Assembly (NCBI GenBank): GCA_946803715.1
Contig: CAMPET010000011.1
Coordinates: forward strand, 168,219-195,454
DNA from: Beroe ovata
Lineage: Eukaryota; Ctenophora; Nuda; Beroida; Beroidae
DNA length: 27,236 nt
Direction: 5' to 3'
The notes under the pieces were generated by a model. The model was not told where the DNA came from. It saw only the letters and a program-made list of their open reading frames with translations, and did no database searches. Both the position numbers and the translations under genes were made by a program. Below, in pieces: positions 1-11,100 of the stretch (positions are counted from its first letter, which is position 1; every line of letters begins with the position of its first letter).

Positions 1-31
<31 letters not shown>

Positions 32-68
32 AGACATACATACACACTCATACACATACACACTCACA
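1..68. repeat. CA-rich microsatellite at left edge
   Basis: An almost pure CA dinucleotide run covers the first 27 or so bases, then decays into CA/TA/CT-rich sequence. It is a simple repeat and probably continues left of the window. Confidence 0.9.
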
Positions 69-135
69 GTTGTCAGATTGATTGAGTGCTCACTCTCAGC
101 TACAATATCCTGTAGTGAGTGACAAGCACAGCTGT

Positions 136-145
136 GTCACGTGAC
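136..145. promoter_or_regulatory. Palindromic E-box upstream of gene 1
   Basis: The perfect 10-bp palindrome GTCACGTGAC lies 84 bp before the first ATG of the membrane-protein gene. It matches the CACGTG E-box bound by bHLH-leucine-zipper factors (USF, MITF/TFEB class). The same 10-mer recurs at 26256-26265. Its role here is inferred from position only. Confidence 0.35.
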
Positions 146-229
146 TACAAAGTAATAATCTATCAATATATTATACACTCGCACACACAACACTGTTGCT
201 CTGTATTGCTTGATATACGTGTACGTACG

Positions 230-3200
230 ATGGATGTGGCGCTTCCAACCACGCAACAGGAGCCCTTTACTTGGAGTTTTGTAAGTATAGTGATCGTAAG
301 TACTTTCCTGCGTAGTGCGACAACTGACTCCCCGACAACTGACTCCCCGAAAATTGGACCGATAAATTACAGTTAGGGTTAGGGCTTGGGTTACTGTAAT
401 GGTTATGGTTAGGTTATGACAAATGTCAGGGGGTCAGTTGTCGCACTTTCCTGTGATGCTTATCAAACAACCTAAATCGTAAGTACAATTTGAGAACCTT
501 CTTACAAACAAGTAGCAACATTGACATCATGTTGTTTTATGAGGATGCTCCACCTTATGAACGGGCGTCCTCTTTTTTGAATCCAAAAGACAAAAGTGAG
601 TCGGGGCAATTCCGATGGTCATGGTGAAAAATGGTGAATTTTCCTTTTTTCGGCCAATTCACTCTTTTTAATCAAAAGCGGACACGCGGTATTGTTGGGT
701 CGAAATTTCTCCAAACTCAATACCACTTATGTGCAGGTGGGTGCTGTTATAATAATCAGTATGGCAGTGTTCGGTATAATCGTGTCCACCTCATACTTCT
801 GCTGGCTCCATGGTGTTTTACCATCCATCAGGGACAAGGTGAGGTTACCATGGTAACAACCCTGGTAACGTGGTGTTGTCACTTGGTAACAGAGGTGTCA
901 CATGGTAACATGTAGCAAATGTATGACATGTCCCTCAATTTAGATCCTGGGAAAGCCTGGTAAACCAGAGACGAAATTGCCACCTTACCACCCTGATGTC
1001 ACATCAACAACCACGACAATCTCTATACAAGAGAAAGAGGACCACCTTGGAGCTGTTGGGTGAGTGGAGGGAATGGGGAAAGTGCTGCGCGTTCCCGTGG
1101 TAACCAACACACTCATATTCTGTTAAGATTTCGAAATTCTGTCGAAATTCTGTCGGGAATCACACATTGATTCCGTAGTCCGGTGAGATTGTACTTGATG
1201 GTCGGTTCTTCCGCCTCGTCTCTCACATAAAGACTAGCTTATACAACATCTACTCGTTGTAATGGAGTACTGTGTAGGCACCCGTTGTCAAACACAAGGA
1301 AACATTTCCTGATAACGAGACTAATAAAATCGACTTTGGTCAAGCCAGAGTGGTTATGTGCCTAGCCTGGCGAACACGGTGGAGATCCTTGCTGTAAGTG
1401 TACGGCATGTTGAACTAGGAATCGAAACCGTGGGGTTCCGTACAGACCACTCTGTCGCAGAAGTTGATAGCCTAATCACACATTCCACTCAATACTTCTC
1501 ATTTTTTGAGAAGAAACATCAAATTCTATTCCTTTATTTTAAGTAGGGATGCATCATGAAAAATCCCACGCTGAATCAATTAGGTAATTCAAATTAATTT
1601 CTGTCATGGTATGTAACTGTATCCTAATCTTAACAATGACCTGTCACCATTATGTCACACAATTTTTGAATTTTAGTTGTACGAACCTATAGTTGTATGT
1701 TCTATTTTTATATTGTTGCTATGCTCCCGAGATTTCTTTACCGCATTCTTGTGACATGAGACCTAAGTTTTCCTGGTGACGTAACCGTGGAAACTCCATG
1801 GTCGTATGACCTTCTTAAGAAAACTCCTCTGCTGCTCACCGCCATGTAAAAAGAAGAAGAAGGGCAAAAATGATGAAAGGTGACAGGATTTTTTTCTTAC
1901 TTGATGAAAGTATGATATTTGACTGGCGCAGCACATGCTTTGCCACCCTTAGATTCTTGTATGCCTACAGAGTAAAACATCACGCTCGAAAACTCTCACT
2001 AGGTCGCTATGGTTACCATGGTTGTTACCATGGTTCTGTACACCGCCAGATGGTAACCATATTGTTACCATGGTTCTGTACACCGCCAGATGGTAACCAT
2101 ATTGTTACCATGGTTATTGTACACCACACTGAGGCCTCCGCACCACGGTCACACCGTTATTAACCATGTTAATTCCCCCCAATCTCTCACAGGAGCACAC
2201 CAGTAGTAGATAATACACTAGCACCCGAGACACCGCAACGTAGCAGATCTGGGAGTACGGACACCAAGCAGAGGATTGTTAACCGTCGACTACATGAACT
2301 AAAGAAGGATACCCCCAGTACCAGTGACTCAAGCCGGTATGGAATTTGCGGGAAAAATGTGTCCTGAGTTAATGGGTTTCATATTTTTTTTCAAATGAAT
2401 GTGCTGAGTTTTAGTTTGGTAGGGGTGAAGACCTGCGAATGCCAAGGTCATTGCTGAGTTTGTTAGTTATTATGACTCCTTGATAAAAAGCAATGTTTTC
2501 CAGGGTTCCAGCCCCTGAAAAACCGGAGAAGTCGGAGTTAGTGCGGAGTTATTGTACAGCGAGAAGTGATGACAGCTGCTGTTCATCAGATGACAGCACA
2601 AATGAGTGTCATCCCCAAATCCGACACATCAATGATGACAGTTTGATGATCAGTCATGGGGGGACAGGGAGGAGAGAGGACAGTCATAGCAACGGATTGG
2701 GTAACATTGAGCAGCAGCAGGTCGGGAATGCTGACACCAGGAACAGGGTGTATGACACCACCTCTATGAAGAGTGACACCGCCGCTGGGGTGAAGAATGA
2801 TAACAGTCATCTGGGAGATGCGAAAACAGTTCACAGCACGGATCTGGTTCGGGAGAAAAGAAGTATGACGGACTACACTGTTGGGGAACAGAGTAACAAC
2901 ATTCCTAGCAACTATGGCAACCTTCATCCTAGCAACAGTGTTCAGAGAAGCGTTTGTCGTCGTCAAGACAACAACAGGAGTCAGCGTGCCCACATCTCTC
3001 ATCATAGTCAGAAGTGGAGTGTAATCAGGGAAAAGAGAAAGCAACGTCTCGTCTATGAAACGTGAGTTTCATGATTCTGAGGAGGAGTTTGAGTATGAAT
3101 ATGTCGGGAATATATCTAGAAATCCAAAATTTTACTGCAGAACTGATCCTTTTCCAGAGTTAGTATTTCACTATCCAACCCCATGCATCAAACATCTTAT

Positions 3201-4375
3201 TCTCCAGCGCAGTTTTACCGTACAAGATCGGTCGGAGTCGTCGGGCCGTGGCACCGGAAGTGTTCGCTCTGACACACCGACACCAGGTGTTCGCATGTGT
3301 TGACACAGTTGTTGTCAGGAACAGGGATACTCGTGAGTGTGAATAACATATTCTCAATCATCTACGATAGACTCTATCAAATATCATTGGTGACAGGTCG
3401 AGCAGTAACATCGGTGACATTGTTGAGCGGTAACTGTTTGGTAACAGATACTTTTCAGGCACACATACCACTCTGCAGCATCTCAGAGAAGCGGGTAATT
3501 TGGGTCTAAATCTGCATCTCAAGCCACTGTCCTGGGTGCTCAACCCTAGCATGACAGACAATTCGCCAGGTGAAAACTCCCACCTTCTGTCACACTGTCA
3601 GAAATCAACAGAGATGAGAACCACTCAAACCAGCCCTGTTACAACCCAGACCACTTGTTCATCTACTCAGACGATTTTACCGACCCAGCCAAACAAATTA
3701 TTCCCTGAGGTATCCAGAGATAGTTTAAAGGTCAGTGAGACAAGGGATACGGCTGATATGAGCAGAAAGTCGCCGTTGCCTGAATCGCAGCAACAACGGC
3801 AACAATCTCCCGAGAAACAGCAACAATCTCCCGATCAACAACAACAATCTCCCGAGCAACAGCAACAATCTCCCGAGCAACAGCAACAATCTCCCGAGCA
3901 ACAACAACAATCTCCCGAGCAACAACAACACGTTGACCACGAGTCTCCACTAGGAATCGCACCCTTGGATGACCATCAACCACAACAACCCTTCCTCTTA
4001 GAAGAGCAACAACAACAACAACAGCTGCCCACAGTTGCTATAGACCTCTCGGAAACTGTGTTCGGCACCCCCGACGACACTCCGTATATTGAGAAATCTG
4101 TGAAGCGTGTTGACAGTCTCTTCCAATCGACCACGCCCTCCACAAGTGCAGAGTCGCTTGGTAACGTGTTTCGTTGCCAGGCAGCGCACAACAAGAGACA
4201 CAGTATGTCACCAGATTCACTTGCTGAGGACTCCGTTAGTGTCAGCAGTTTCAATTCCACCACTCTCCCCTCCGTATCTGATCAACTGACCGATAGTCTG
4301 ATAAGCAGTAGTAGTTGTAGTAGTACGAGGAGTTCTCAACAGGAGCCAGGGACGTTGAAATTTTTTGATGGGTGA
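230..4375 (+). CDS. Single-pass membrane protein with long disordered Gln-rich tail (unrecognised)
   Basis: Exon model: 230-280, 737-838, 944-1059, 1820-1879, 2193-2336, 2504-3061, an ambiguous exon near 3213-3286 (or 3208-3332), an optional 33-nt exon 3397-3429, and 3459-4375. Phases agree throughout; the protein is about 670-700 aa. Exon 1 gives 17 residues with acidic charge and no signal peptide. Exon 2 opens with a strong transmembrane segment (VGAVIIISMAVFGIIVST), followed by basic residues, so N-out/C-in topology is likely. Exon 4 encodes LLCCSPPC followed by a run of five Lys, a plausible palmitoylation and polybasic membrane-contact site. The rest is Ser/Thr/Asn-rich, probably disordered, with about six SPxQQQQ units near 3800-3930 and a poly-Gln run near 4005-4025. 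I recognise no family. The start is the first ATG before a good donor; a further upstream exon is possible. The 3208-3332 alternative has the better donor (GTGAGT); 3213-3286 fits the surrounding composition better. Confidence 0.7.
314..447. mobile_element. MITE-like inverted-repeat element in intron 1
   Basis: The 20-bp left end (314-333, beginning AGTGCGACAACTGAC) is the reverse complement of the right end (429-447) apart from one missing base. The left terminal motif CGACAACTGACTCCCC is partly duplicated just inside (334-348). ACTTTCCTG occurs directly outside the left end (302-310) and overlapping the right end (445-453), a possible target duplication. There is no coding capacity, so a short non-autonomous DNA element is the likely identity. 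Confidence 0.6.
844..857. promoter_or_regulatory. RFX/X-box-like palindrome
   Basis: GTTACCATGGTAAC is a perfect palindrome that fits the X-box consensus of RFX factors. It lies just after the exon 2 donor of the membrane-protein gene. Similar sequences recur at 2011-2125, 4529-4559 and about 5808, so it may be a dispersed repeat rather than a regulatory site. Confidence 0.3.
1060..1819 (+). other. Intron 3 of the membrane-protein gene
   Basis: This is 760 bp without recognisable coding sequence. It holds the foldback described at 1346-1454 and a short duplication (CGAAATTCTGT twice near 1133-1155). Nothing else stands out. Confidence 0.6.
1346..1454. repeat. Foldback sequence, possibly SINE-related
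   Basis: Nested inverted pairs are visible: CAGAGTGGT (1346-1354) with ACCACTCTG (1446-1454), CACGGT near 1374 with ACCGTG near 1427, and GTACGG near 1398 with CCGTAC near 1438. The reverse strand reads GTTTCGATTCC, one mismatch from the RNA polymerase III B-box consensus, near an A-box-like AGAGTGGTCT. A degenerate tRNA-derived SINE is possible. No poly(A) tail or target duplication was found. Confidence 0.3.
2024..2125. repeat. 40-bp tandem repeat, about 2.5 copies
   Basis: Two identical 40-bp units (2024-2063 and 2064-2103) start GTTACCATGGTTCTGTACAC, and a partial third follows. Each holds GTTACCATGG and the inverse ATGGTAAC, so each unit can fold back. The array lies in the intron before the exon at 2193. 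Confidence 0.9.
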
Positions 4376-4528
4376 AGGGTGTTGCCGTGGTAAATTAGTG
4401 CCATGGTAACTTTGTTCATGTTTTAGTTTTGTAATGTCTGTAACTGTTGTTGACAATGACTATCAGGGGCAGTGATTGTTTATATGAGTCCTTTCGACCA
4501 TGATACGTGGTACACTCACAGGGGACCT

Positions 4529-4559
4529 GTTGCCATGGTGTTACTGTTACCATGGTAAC
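4529..4559. promoter_or_regulatory. Paired X-box-like palindromes
   Basis: GTTGCCATGGTGTTAC is followed at once by the perfect palindrome GTTACCATGGTAAC (4546-4559). Both fit the GTnnCC-N-RGnAAC pattern bound by RFX factors. They lie about 625 bp upstream of the protease start. The motif is frequent in this part of the window, so function is uncertain. Confidence 0.3.
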
Positions 4560-5170
4560 CGTATTAGGTGACGCGGTTGTGTTTCCCATGGTACTGCCAC
4601 TCGTGACCATAGCGTTAATAGAATAATCAAATAACTGCGATAAATTGTGCAGCCTAATCTGACTTGCAGTTGCACATTAATTAGGTCAAATTTCAGAATC
4701 AATTGAATTTGATTGCGGAAACGGGGCTCCACAAACACTGATAAGAGGAAACGCAATACGAAAAACACAGGTCTAAGGGCCAGCGATATATTATCAGTAG
4801 CTGGGAAATGCTCAGGCTTTATTGATATTTCACATATGATCCGTTTTTGTATTTCACTAGCTTTAAATGTCACAACGAGTCTGTGTTCGTTGTTATTTAT
4901 CAAATTTGTCTTATTTGGTTTTGCGTCGCGGGGGCGGCATCCAAAATATGTTTATTTTTTTAAATGTAGCGGTCCTACAGTCTGGGATTGATGAACTATA
5001 GCTATTAAACTATAGCTATGGTAACTATGGTAGTGTGACTATTTAGCCCAATCTGCGAATGGTCAAACAATCGCTTTATTAATATTTGCAAGGGATTTTG
5101 CAAGAAATTTTCTGAGAAACTGGTTGATCCTATGACACGTCCGCTTGATTGGAGCATGAATAATAACACA

Positions 5171-5184
5171 TTTCCTCCCAGGAA
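5171..5184 (+). promoter_or_regulatory. Splice-acceptor-like tract just before the protease ATG
   Basis: A pyrimidine tract ending CCCAG at 5181 is followed by GAA and the ATG. It looks like a genuine 3' splice site, either of a 5'UTR intron or of a spliced-leader junction. Comparable sites precede other start codons in the window. Confidence 0.5.
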
Positions 5185-8100
5185 ATGATATTATTGATAA
5201 GTTTGCTACTGACGTTGACATTGCAAGTGTCGGCCGTCACATACCAGACGACAAGCAAAATCACGACTGAGGAAGAAAAAGAGAAGCTTGCAAATGAGGA
5301 CGTCGATGTGAGTGAAAGTATTGAACATCTAAGTTATGTTTATTGCTGTGTCCGGGATTTTTGTATAGAAAGAGTTGATGGACGGCTTCAATTTGAAACC
5401 ACTCAAATTTCGAACATTTTCAACGAAAAAATGCAATATAATTGATGATGACTGATGAGGAATGTAATATGAAATATCCCCCCCCTTATTTTATACCTTA
5501 AAAGTATCCAACGCAACGATCACAAACTCCCGACTTCCTTGACTGTCACTGGTCCACCCCTGACTATCTAACTGCCTCCCATGAGATTTAATTTCCTCCC
5601 CAGGCGTCATTCGACTCTTTCTGGAACATATTCACCGATGTCCAACCTGTAGGACACAGGTCTTCAACTGATCCTGAGACACTGGCAAAAGAGCGATTAG
5701 AGGCTAAGACCATCTATACCAACACTCTTAACATGGTCAAGAACAACAATAAACAGTGAGTAGAGAATTTCTGAGTCTAGTGACGTCAAGACATATTGAC
5801 GTCTTCACCATGGTAACAATATCAAATCCCGACCCGTAACAATAACCACACCACGACAGGTACAACAGGGGCGAAGTTTCGTACAAACTGGTTATCAACT
5901 CGTTTGCTGTGATGAACGATGAAAATCGCAAGCTTTACTTGGGCGGTGGCGTCAATTCCGTCAACCACACCAACCTCAACCCTCTGAATGATGGCTTGTC
6001 GAGTACTGCTGTCAATATGGATGATTATGACTATGGTGAAGGTAAACAGTATCTGATATATACCACTTTCTATTGACACCACTTATCGTTTAACTGGCAC
6101 CATCGTACGTTCGCTCGAAGTTGACAACACTAATTTGTAAGCGTGTAATTGACACCACCCGCAGTTCCCTTGACACCACTCTACGTTCACTTGACACCAC
6201 TTTACGATTCCACGTTTGCTTTAGACCACTTGAGAACCACTTAACTCAGGCCGCATTATCCTTACTTTTCTTCTTTAGCCGAGGAAAGTTACGGGATGGG
6301 GAATTTGAGGACAAAACAGACCCTTGACTGGAGAAATAACTTCCCAGGTGCGTAAAATATGCTCAACAAAGTTCATCCATTGCTCCAATACTTTCCCTCA
6401 CGGTTCATTGTTAAACAAAACCCACGTACAGAAATTCCTGTCCGTTACTCGGATACATAGCGACACATTCCATCGCGAAATTAGTGGCTAGTGTTTGTTA
6501 AACTTCACAGTTATTTTCATGGTTTAACATCATCGTTACGGTTCCCTGATGCTACAACAAACATGATCATGTTTTAATTCTTCCAACATGATTCTCCCGG
6601 GTCTCGACAAAAATTAGTGATCTGGAGGGTCATGACGATGAAACATTGCGCGGCGCGGTCTTGAATCTGACTAATCGTGCGCGCACTGTTTAAATTACGT
6701 TAATTTGATCTGACGCGCGATGTAAATAAGGAAAAAGTCAAGTGGCGCTCGTTAAAAGGATATCTCACAAAGATAGTTGCCACTTTGAGACGAGTGTTTG
6801 ACAGAACAGGCTACCGCTTCTGTTTGTCAACACAGTAATATATGCATTTACACCGACTTCACCCAAATAAGATTGACCTCACCCCGTTACCCCACTCCCA
6901 GCCGTTAAGAATCAGGGCAGTTGTGGAAGTTGTTGGACGTATCCCGCATCTGGACTCCTAGAGCACGCATACAAAGTGTGCACTGGATCAGTTATTGCAC
7001 TCTCCGAACAGGTATGAGACACACGTGACATGTGTGACATGTGCTGCAGCCACGTTTGATGTGATTAGTGTGATAGCCACTGGCACTGCAAAACTGGTGC
7101 AGCACAGACCTTGATATTTTACACGGCCATGGGCAGTGACGTCTGGAGCCGTGTTCATAGATACATACGTAGCAATATTTCTATTAATATTCACACATAT
7201 ATTTCCACTTTTATCATATTTCCACCTTCATTCCTCCCCAACCTAAACACCCATTTTTTCAACACTTCCCGCCCTCGCAGGAACTTCTCGACTGCACATA
7301 CGAACACGCTAACTATAACGGGTGTCGTGGTGGTTGGTACCACGAAGCATGGAAATTCATCAAGAGCAAGGGGAACCATCTTGCTACAGCAGCGAGTTAC
7401 GCTTACAGGGGAACCGACAGTAAGTCAGAGATTATTGGGGGTGGGATGAAATTTGAAATTAGGGGGATCACTGATCAGGAACATTGCAGATCTGTAGTTC
7501 ACAGAAACTACGTACGTCTAGTGAATAAGGTAACCCCCACACTATATTATATGCTTGTGCCCCTTGATTGAGACCCAGAGTTGCACCTAGTGTGTTCTTG
7601 TGCGCACGTTGCGCGCCCCTATTCTACTCGGTGAACTGAAATGTCAGGCAGGTTGGGACACGAAACGTGGGAACATGACGTGTTCTCACATACCCTTTCA
7701 TCCCAGGTCGATGCAACTACCAGCATTATTCCAACGCTCTGGCTGGTAAAGTGAGATTAGATTCGTGGAATAAAGTGTCGCCAAGCTCCATTGTCAGCAA
7801 CATGCAGGTTAGACCAACGAAACTGGGACATCGTTCCTAGAAACCGTTGCTAGAAACCGTTGCTAGGAACCGTTACTAGGAACCGTTGCTAGGAACAGTT
7901 GCTAGGAACCGTTGCTAGGAACCGTTACTGTAGTGATATTAGTTGAACCCGTGCTATATTCCGTGTCATATTGACGTGTGATTCCAGATATGATTCCTTC
8001 ACGCTATCATAATATTTCTTGCACTCAATTTAACCTCCCCCAGCACAAATATCGATTCTTAATTCTACCCCTCCAACTTTCCTACAGGTTCAGCCGCTCG

Positions 8101-11100
8101 CCGTCGCTTTCTACGTCGCTAACGAGTTTCACTCAGTCGGATCGGGAATATTTAACGGTTACTGCCGCGGACAGTCAAACCACGCTGTCATTCTGATCGG
8201 ATATGCACACAACTACTGGGAGATTAGGAACAGGTTCAGATTTTGTTGCTTCTCATTTAATTTGCTCGTATTTTCCTCCTAATTTCTGTCTGCTGTCTAC
8301 CATCACTCTCCTTATCATAGTCTCTCAATTTCACCAAGAAATTTATTTGATACGTCTTATCTTCATTTCCACTTATTCTTAATTTAGACCGCAATTTCCT
8401 GATAAATCTGACCACGTACATTGCTTGGTAGCGCGGCTCTAATGTTCTAACTCATCTAGTTGGGGCGCTAACTGGGGCAACAGGGGGTATGCCAAATTCC
8501 AGAGGAGTGGACTCAACAGCATCTGCAACCTCCTAGACGATGTTTGGGCTATAAGTAAGTATTTGTGTTAGATACGATTCTAAGTCATAGGATGATATAG
8601 CGAGGTTATTTTGGGGCAAATGAGGTTAGGTTTTGCTGTGATCATCCCGAGACCTCGTATAAGAACTAGGTGCAGTACAAGTCATTATAGTTCCTAATTT
8701 CAGAATGGACTGATTTGAACGGAGGAGACAATGACGGAAATGACGGCAATGATGGAGATGACGGAGACGGTAAGTTCTCGACAAGATTCATGATGAGTTT
8801 TTCATCATAAGATCCTCGTTTTCTTCATTAAACATCCTCCCCTTCACCAAATTCCCATATCCAATATCCATTCTCCAGTTTGTAAATTCCTTACCTTATT
8901 TCCCTCTCTTGATTATTATTCTGGTCCCTTCATCTGCACTCACACCTCTCTCTTATCTTTTCCCTCTCCCTTGTCCCACTATTCATTCCCTCTTTCTCAG
9001 ACGGAAACTGTCAAGATTTGGAGGCTAGCTGCAGTGGGTGGAGGGATGCTGGCTATTGTACCAGAGGTATTCACATTCGATAAGTTTCATTTCTTCTAGA
9101 CTTGTCTTGTACACGGTTACTACGGGACTTGAAAAAAGGGGAAAAACAACTTCAAACATAAAAGAAGGGTGTGGTGTGGGATATTCCAATCTCAGTTTAT
9201 GGGATTTTCCAATCTCAGTTCACATTCACACTTCATGTCTTATTCACGTTCACAATATTAATATTACTGCCCCTACTGAACTTTGGTACCCAGTCTTGGT
9301 TCACACCTGCGAGGGAGCACTGGAGTGACAAAGAGATTTCACAATCTCGGTTCACACCTACAAGTACAAGGGAACACAAGAGTGACAAAGAGATTCCAGA
9401 ATCTCAGTTCACACCTACAGGGGAGCACTGGAGTGACAATGGGATTTCCCAATCTCGGTTCACACCTACGAAGGAACACTAGAATGACAAAGAGATTTCA
9501 CAATCTCAGTTCACATTCACACTCGTCAAACCACCGACCGAGAAGAAGGTCTAGACATCTGGCGCACAAAACTCACTCACGAGACCAAGTCTTAAAAACC
9601 CACCCAACTAGTCACACAACTCAGTTCCATCTCTACACACAACTACGGAACTCAGTTCAAGTTCAAGTCCAAGTTCACCTTCAACTTCATGAATGGGGAA
9701 ATACAGAATGGGGATAACTAAAGGGGATCTATTATAGTGTACAAGTTATACCGCTCGTAGCCGAACTCCTACTATATACACTGTACTCTAATATTATCCA
9801 TAGCTTATTATCACTTGAGAATTCACGCCTATTATTTGGATATAAGAGTAAGGGAAAGGTAAAAACAAAAAATACCAACAGTCTCACCCATTTTCACGCA
9901 TTTCTCAACCCTACCTCATACCAATACCTCATACCAATACCTCATACCAATACCTCCTACCAATACCTCATACCAATACACTCGTTCTCAATACACTCGT
10001 TCTCAATACTATAGGTAATTCTGTATCGGGACGCAATAAGTACTAGCCGTGTTGCCCAGTTGAACTCAGACTCAGCTCACGTTGCCCCCAGAGTATGTGG
10101 AGTACATGAGGGACAACTGCCCCATGAGCTGTGGTTACTGTGACGAGGGCGGGGACGATGATGATGACGGCGAGGATGAGGGAGGAAACTGTGTTGACAT
10201 CCATGCTGACTGTGACTACTTCACCGATCAGAGATACTGCGTTGAGGGAGGTTTGTTGAAATAACAATCATAGTTGGGCCGACACTGGAACGTTGTGATA
10301 TATGCTGAAGCGATTCAGGTTCATTTTCATGTATTCAAATTTCAATTAGTTCCCACTTATTTCACTGCTCATTCTTGAAATGACACACACTCATTCAACC
10401 CTGCTTTGCAGAATGGATCCAGTGGATGGCGGAGAACTGCGCCAAGTCCTGTGGCAAGTGCGGCGATGATGATGGTGATGACAGTGGCGGCGATTGCAAG
10501 GATCACTCCCAGTACACTAATGACTGTCCAGGGTGGAGTGAACAGGGCTTCTGCAAGAAGAGTGAGTCAAAATTATGTCGCTATGGTGATGCTGACGGTT
10601 CCATGGTTATTATCAATATCATTATGCTTATCACGGCTTCACCGGTATGAATATTTCTGTATACCTACTGCTCTCATTCATTCAGGTAGCGAGTACCATG
10701 ATTGGATGATTGAAAACTGCAAGAAGAGTTGCAATACCTGTGATGACGGTTAGTTGTTCATATCAGAGGAAGAAGATCATAGAATTCTTCAAAAACTGCG
10801 AAAATAATTATTCCTCTTATCTAAATCTCAACACTACATTGATTGAGGGACTTCATTTCTCTCAGATTATCCTTTCTCCCTTCAGAGACTAACTTAAATC
10901 TTTATTTCCTCTTCAGATGGAGGTGATGAGGATGCATGTGCGGATCAGAATGATAAATGTGATCAGTGGAGAAGGGAAGGGAAGTGCACAAGTCCTCCTA
11001 ACAGAGGTATACTGCATGTATCAGAGATAATGACAGATTTGAAAAGTTGTTATTTGGTTGGATGATTATTTCTCATGGCAATCCAAATCTTCAACTTGGC

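Larger units (their letters stand above)
4376..5184. other. Intergenic region between the membrane-protein and protease genes
   Basis: This 809-bp AT-rich spacer has no credible gene. It contains X-box-like palindromes at 4529-4559 and a direct repeat of AACTATAGCTAT near 4993-5017. No canonical AATAAA for the upstream gene was found. The last bases (TTTCCTCCCAG at 5171-5181) form a strong splice-acceptor-like tract three bases before the protease ATG, so part of this stretch may be a 5'UTR intron. Confidence 0.5.
9067..10091 (+). other. Large protease intron 11
   Basis: At 1,025 bp this is the longest intron of the protease gene. It splits the first ShKT domain after its third cysteine. It is bounded by GTATTC and CCCCCAG and carries the tandem arrays at 9298-9507 and 9913-10007. 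No coding sequence is supported. Confidence 0.7.

Noticed and set aside
370-390. Telomere-like TTAGGG units
   Set aside because: Only two perfect units occur, inside a MITE-like element; there is no telomeric array.
1358-1546. 62-codon frame in intron 3 of gene 1
   Set aside because: It overlaps the foldback and has no homologous look, splice signals or sensible composition.
3149-3286. Alternative gene 1 exon starting after TTTTCCAG at 3158
   Set aside because: In the required phase it reaches a TGA before any good donor, so one of the acceptors at 3207 or 3212 is preferred.
3725-3983. Leu/Val-rich reverse-strand reading frames
   Set aside because: They are the antisense of the Gln-rich repeat: CAA/CAG runs read as Leu or Val codons on the other strand. 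No gene features support them.
4713-4991. 92-codon open frame in the spacer before the protease gene
   Set aside because: It resembles no family, has mixed composition, no splice or polyadenylation context, and overlaps an equal-length antisense frame.
6902-7011. Silicatein, the sponge silica-forming cathepsin relative
   Set aside because: Silicateins carry Ser in place of the catalytic Cys and lack ShKT domains. Here Cys186 is present.
9298-10007. CRISPR-like array
   Set aside because: Units are contiguous tandem repeats without unique spacers, inside an intron of an animal gene.
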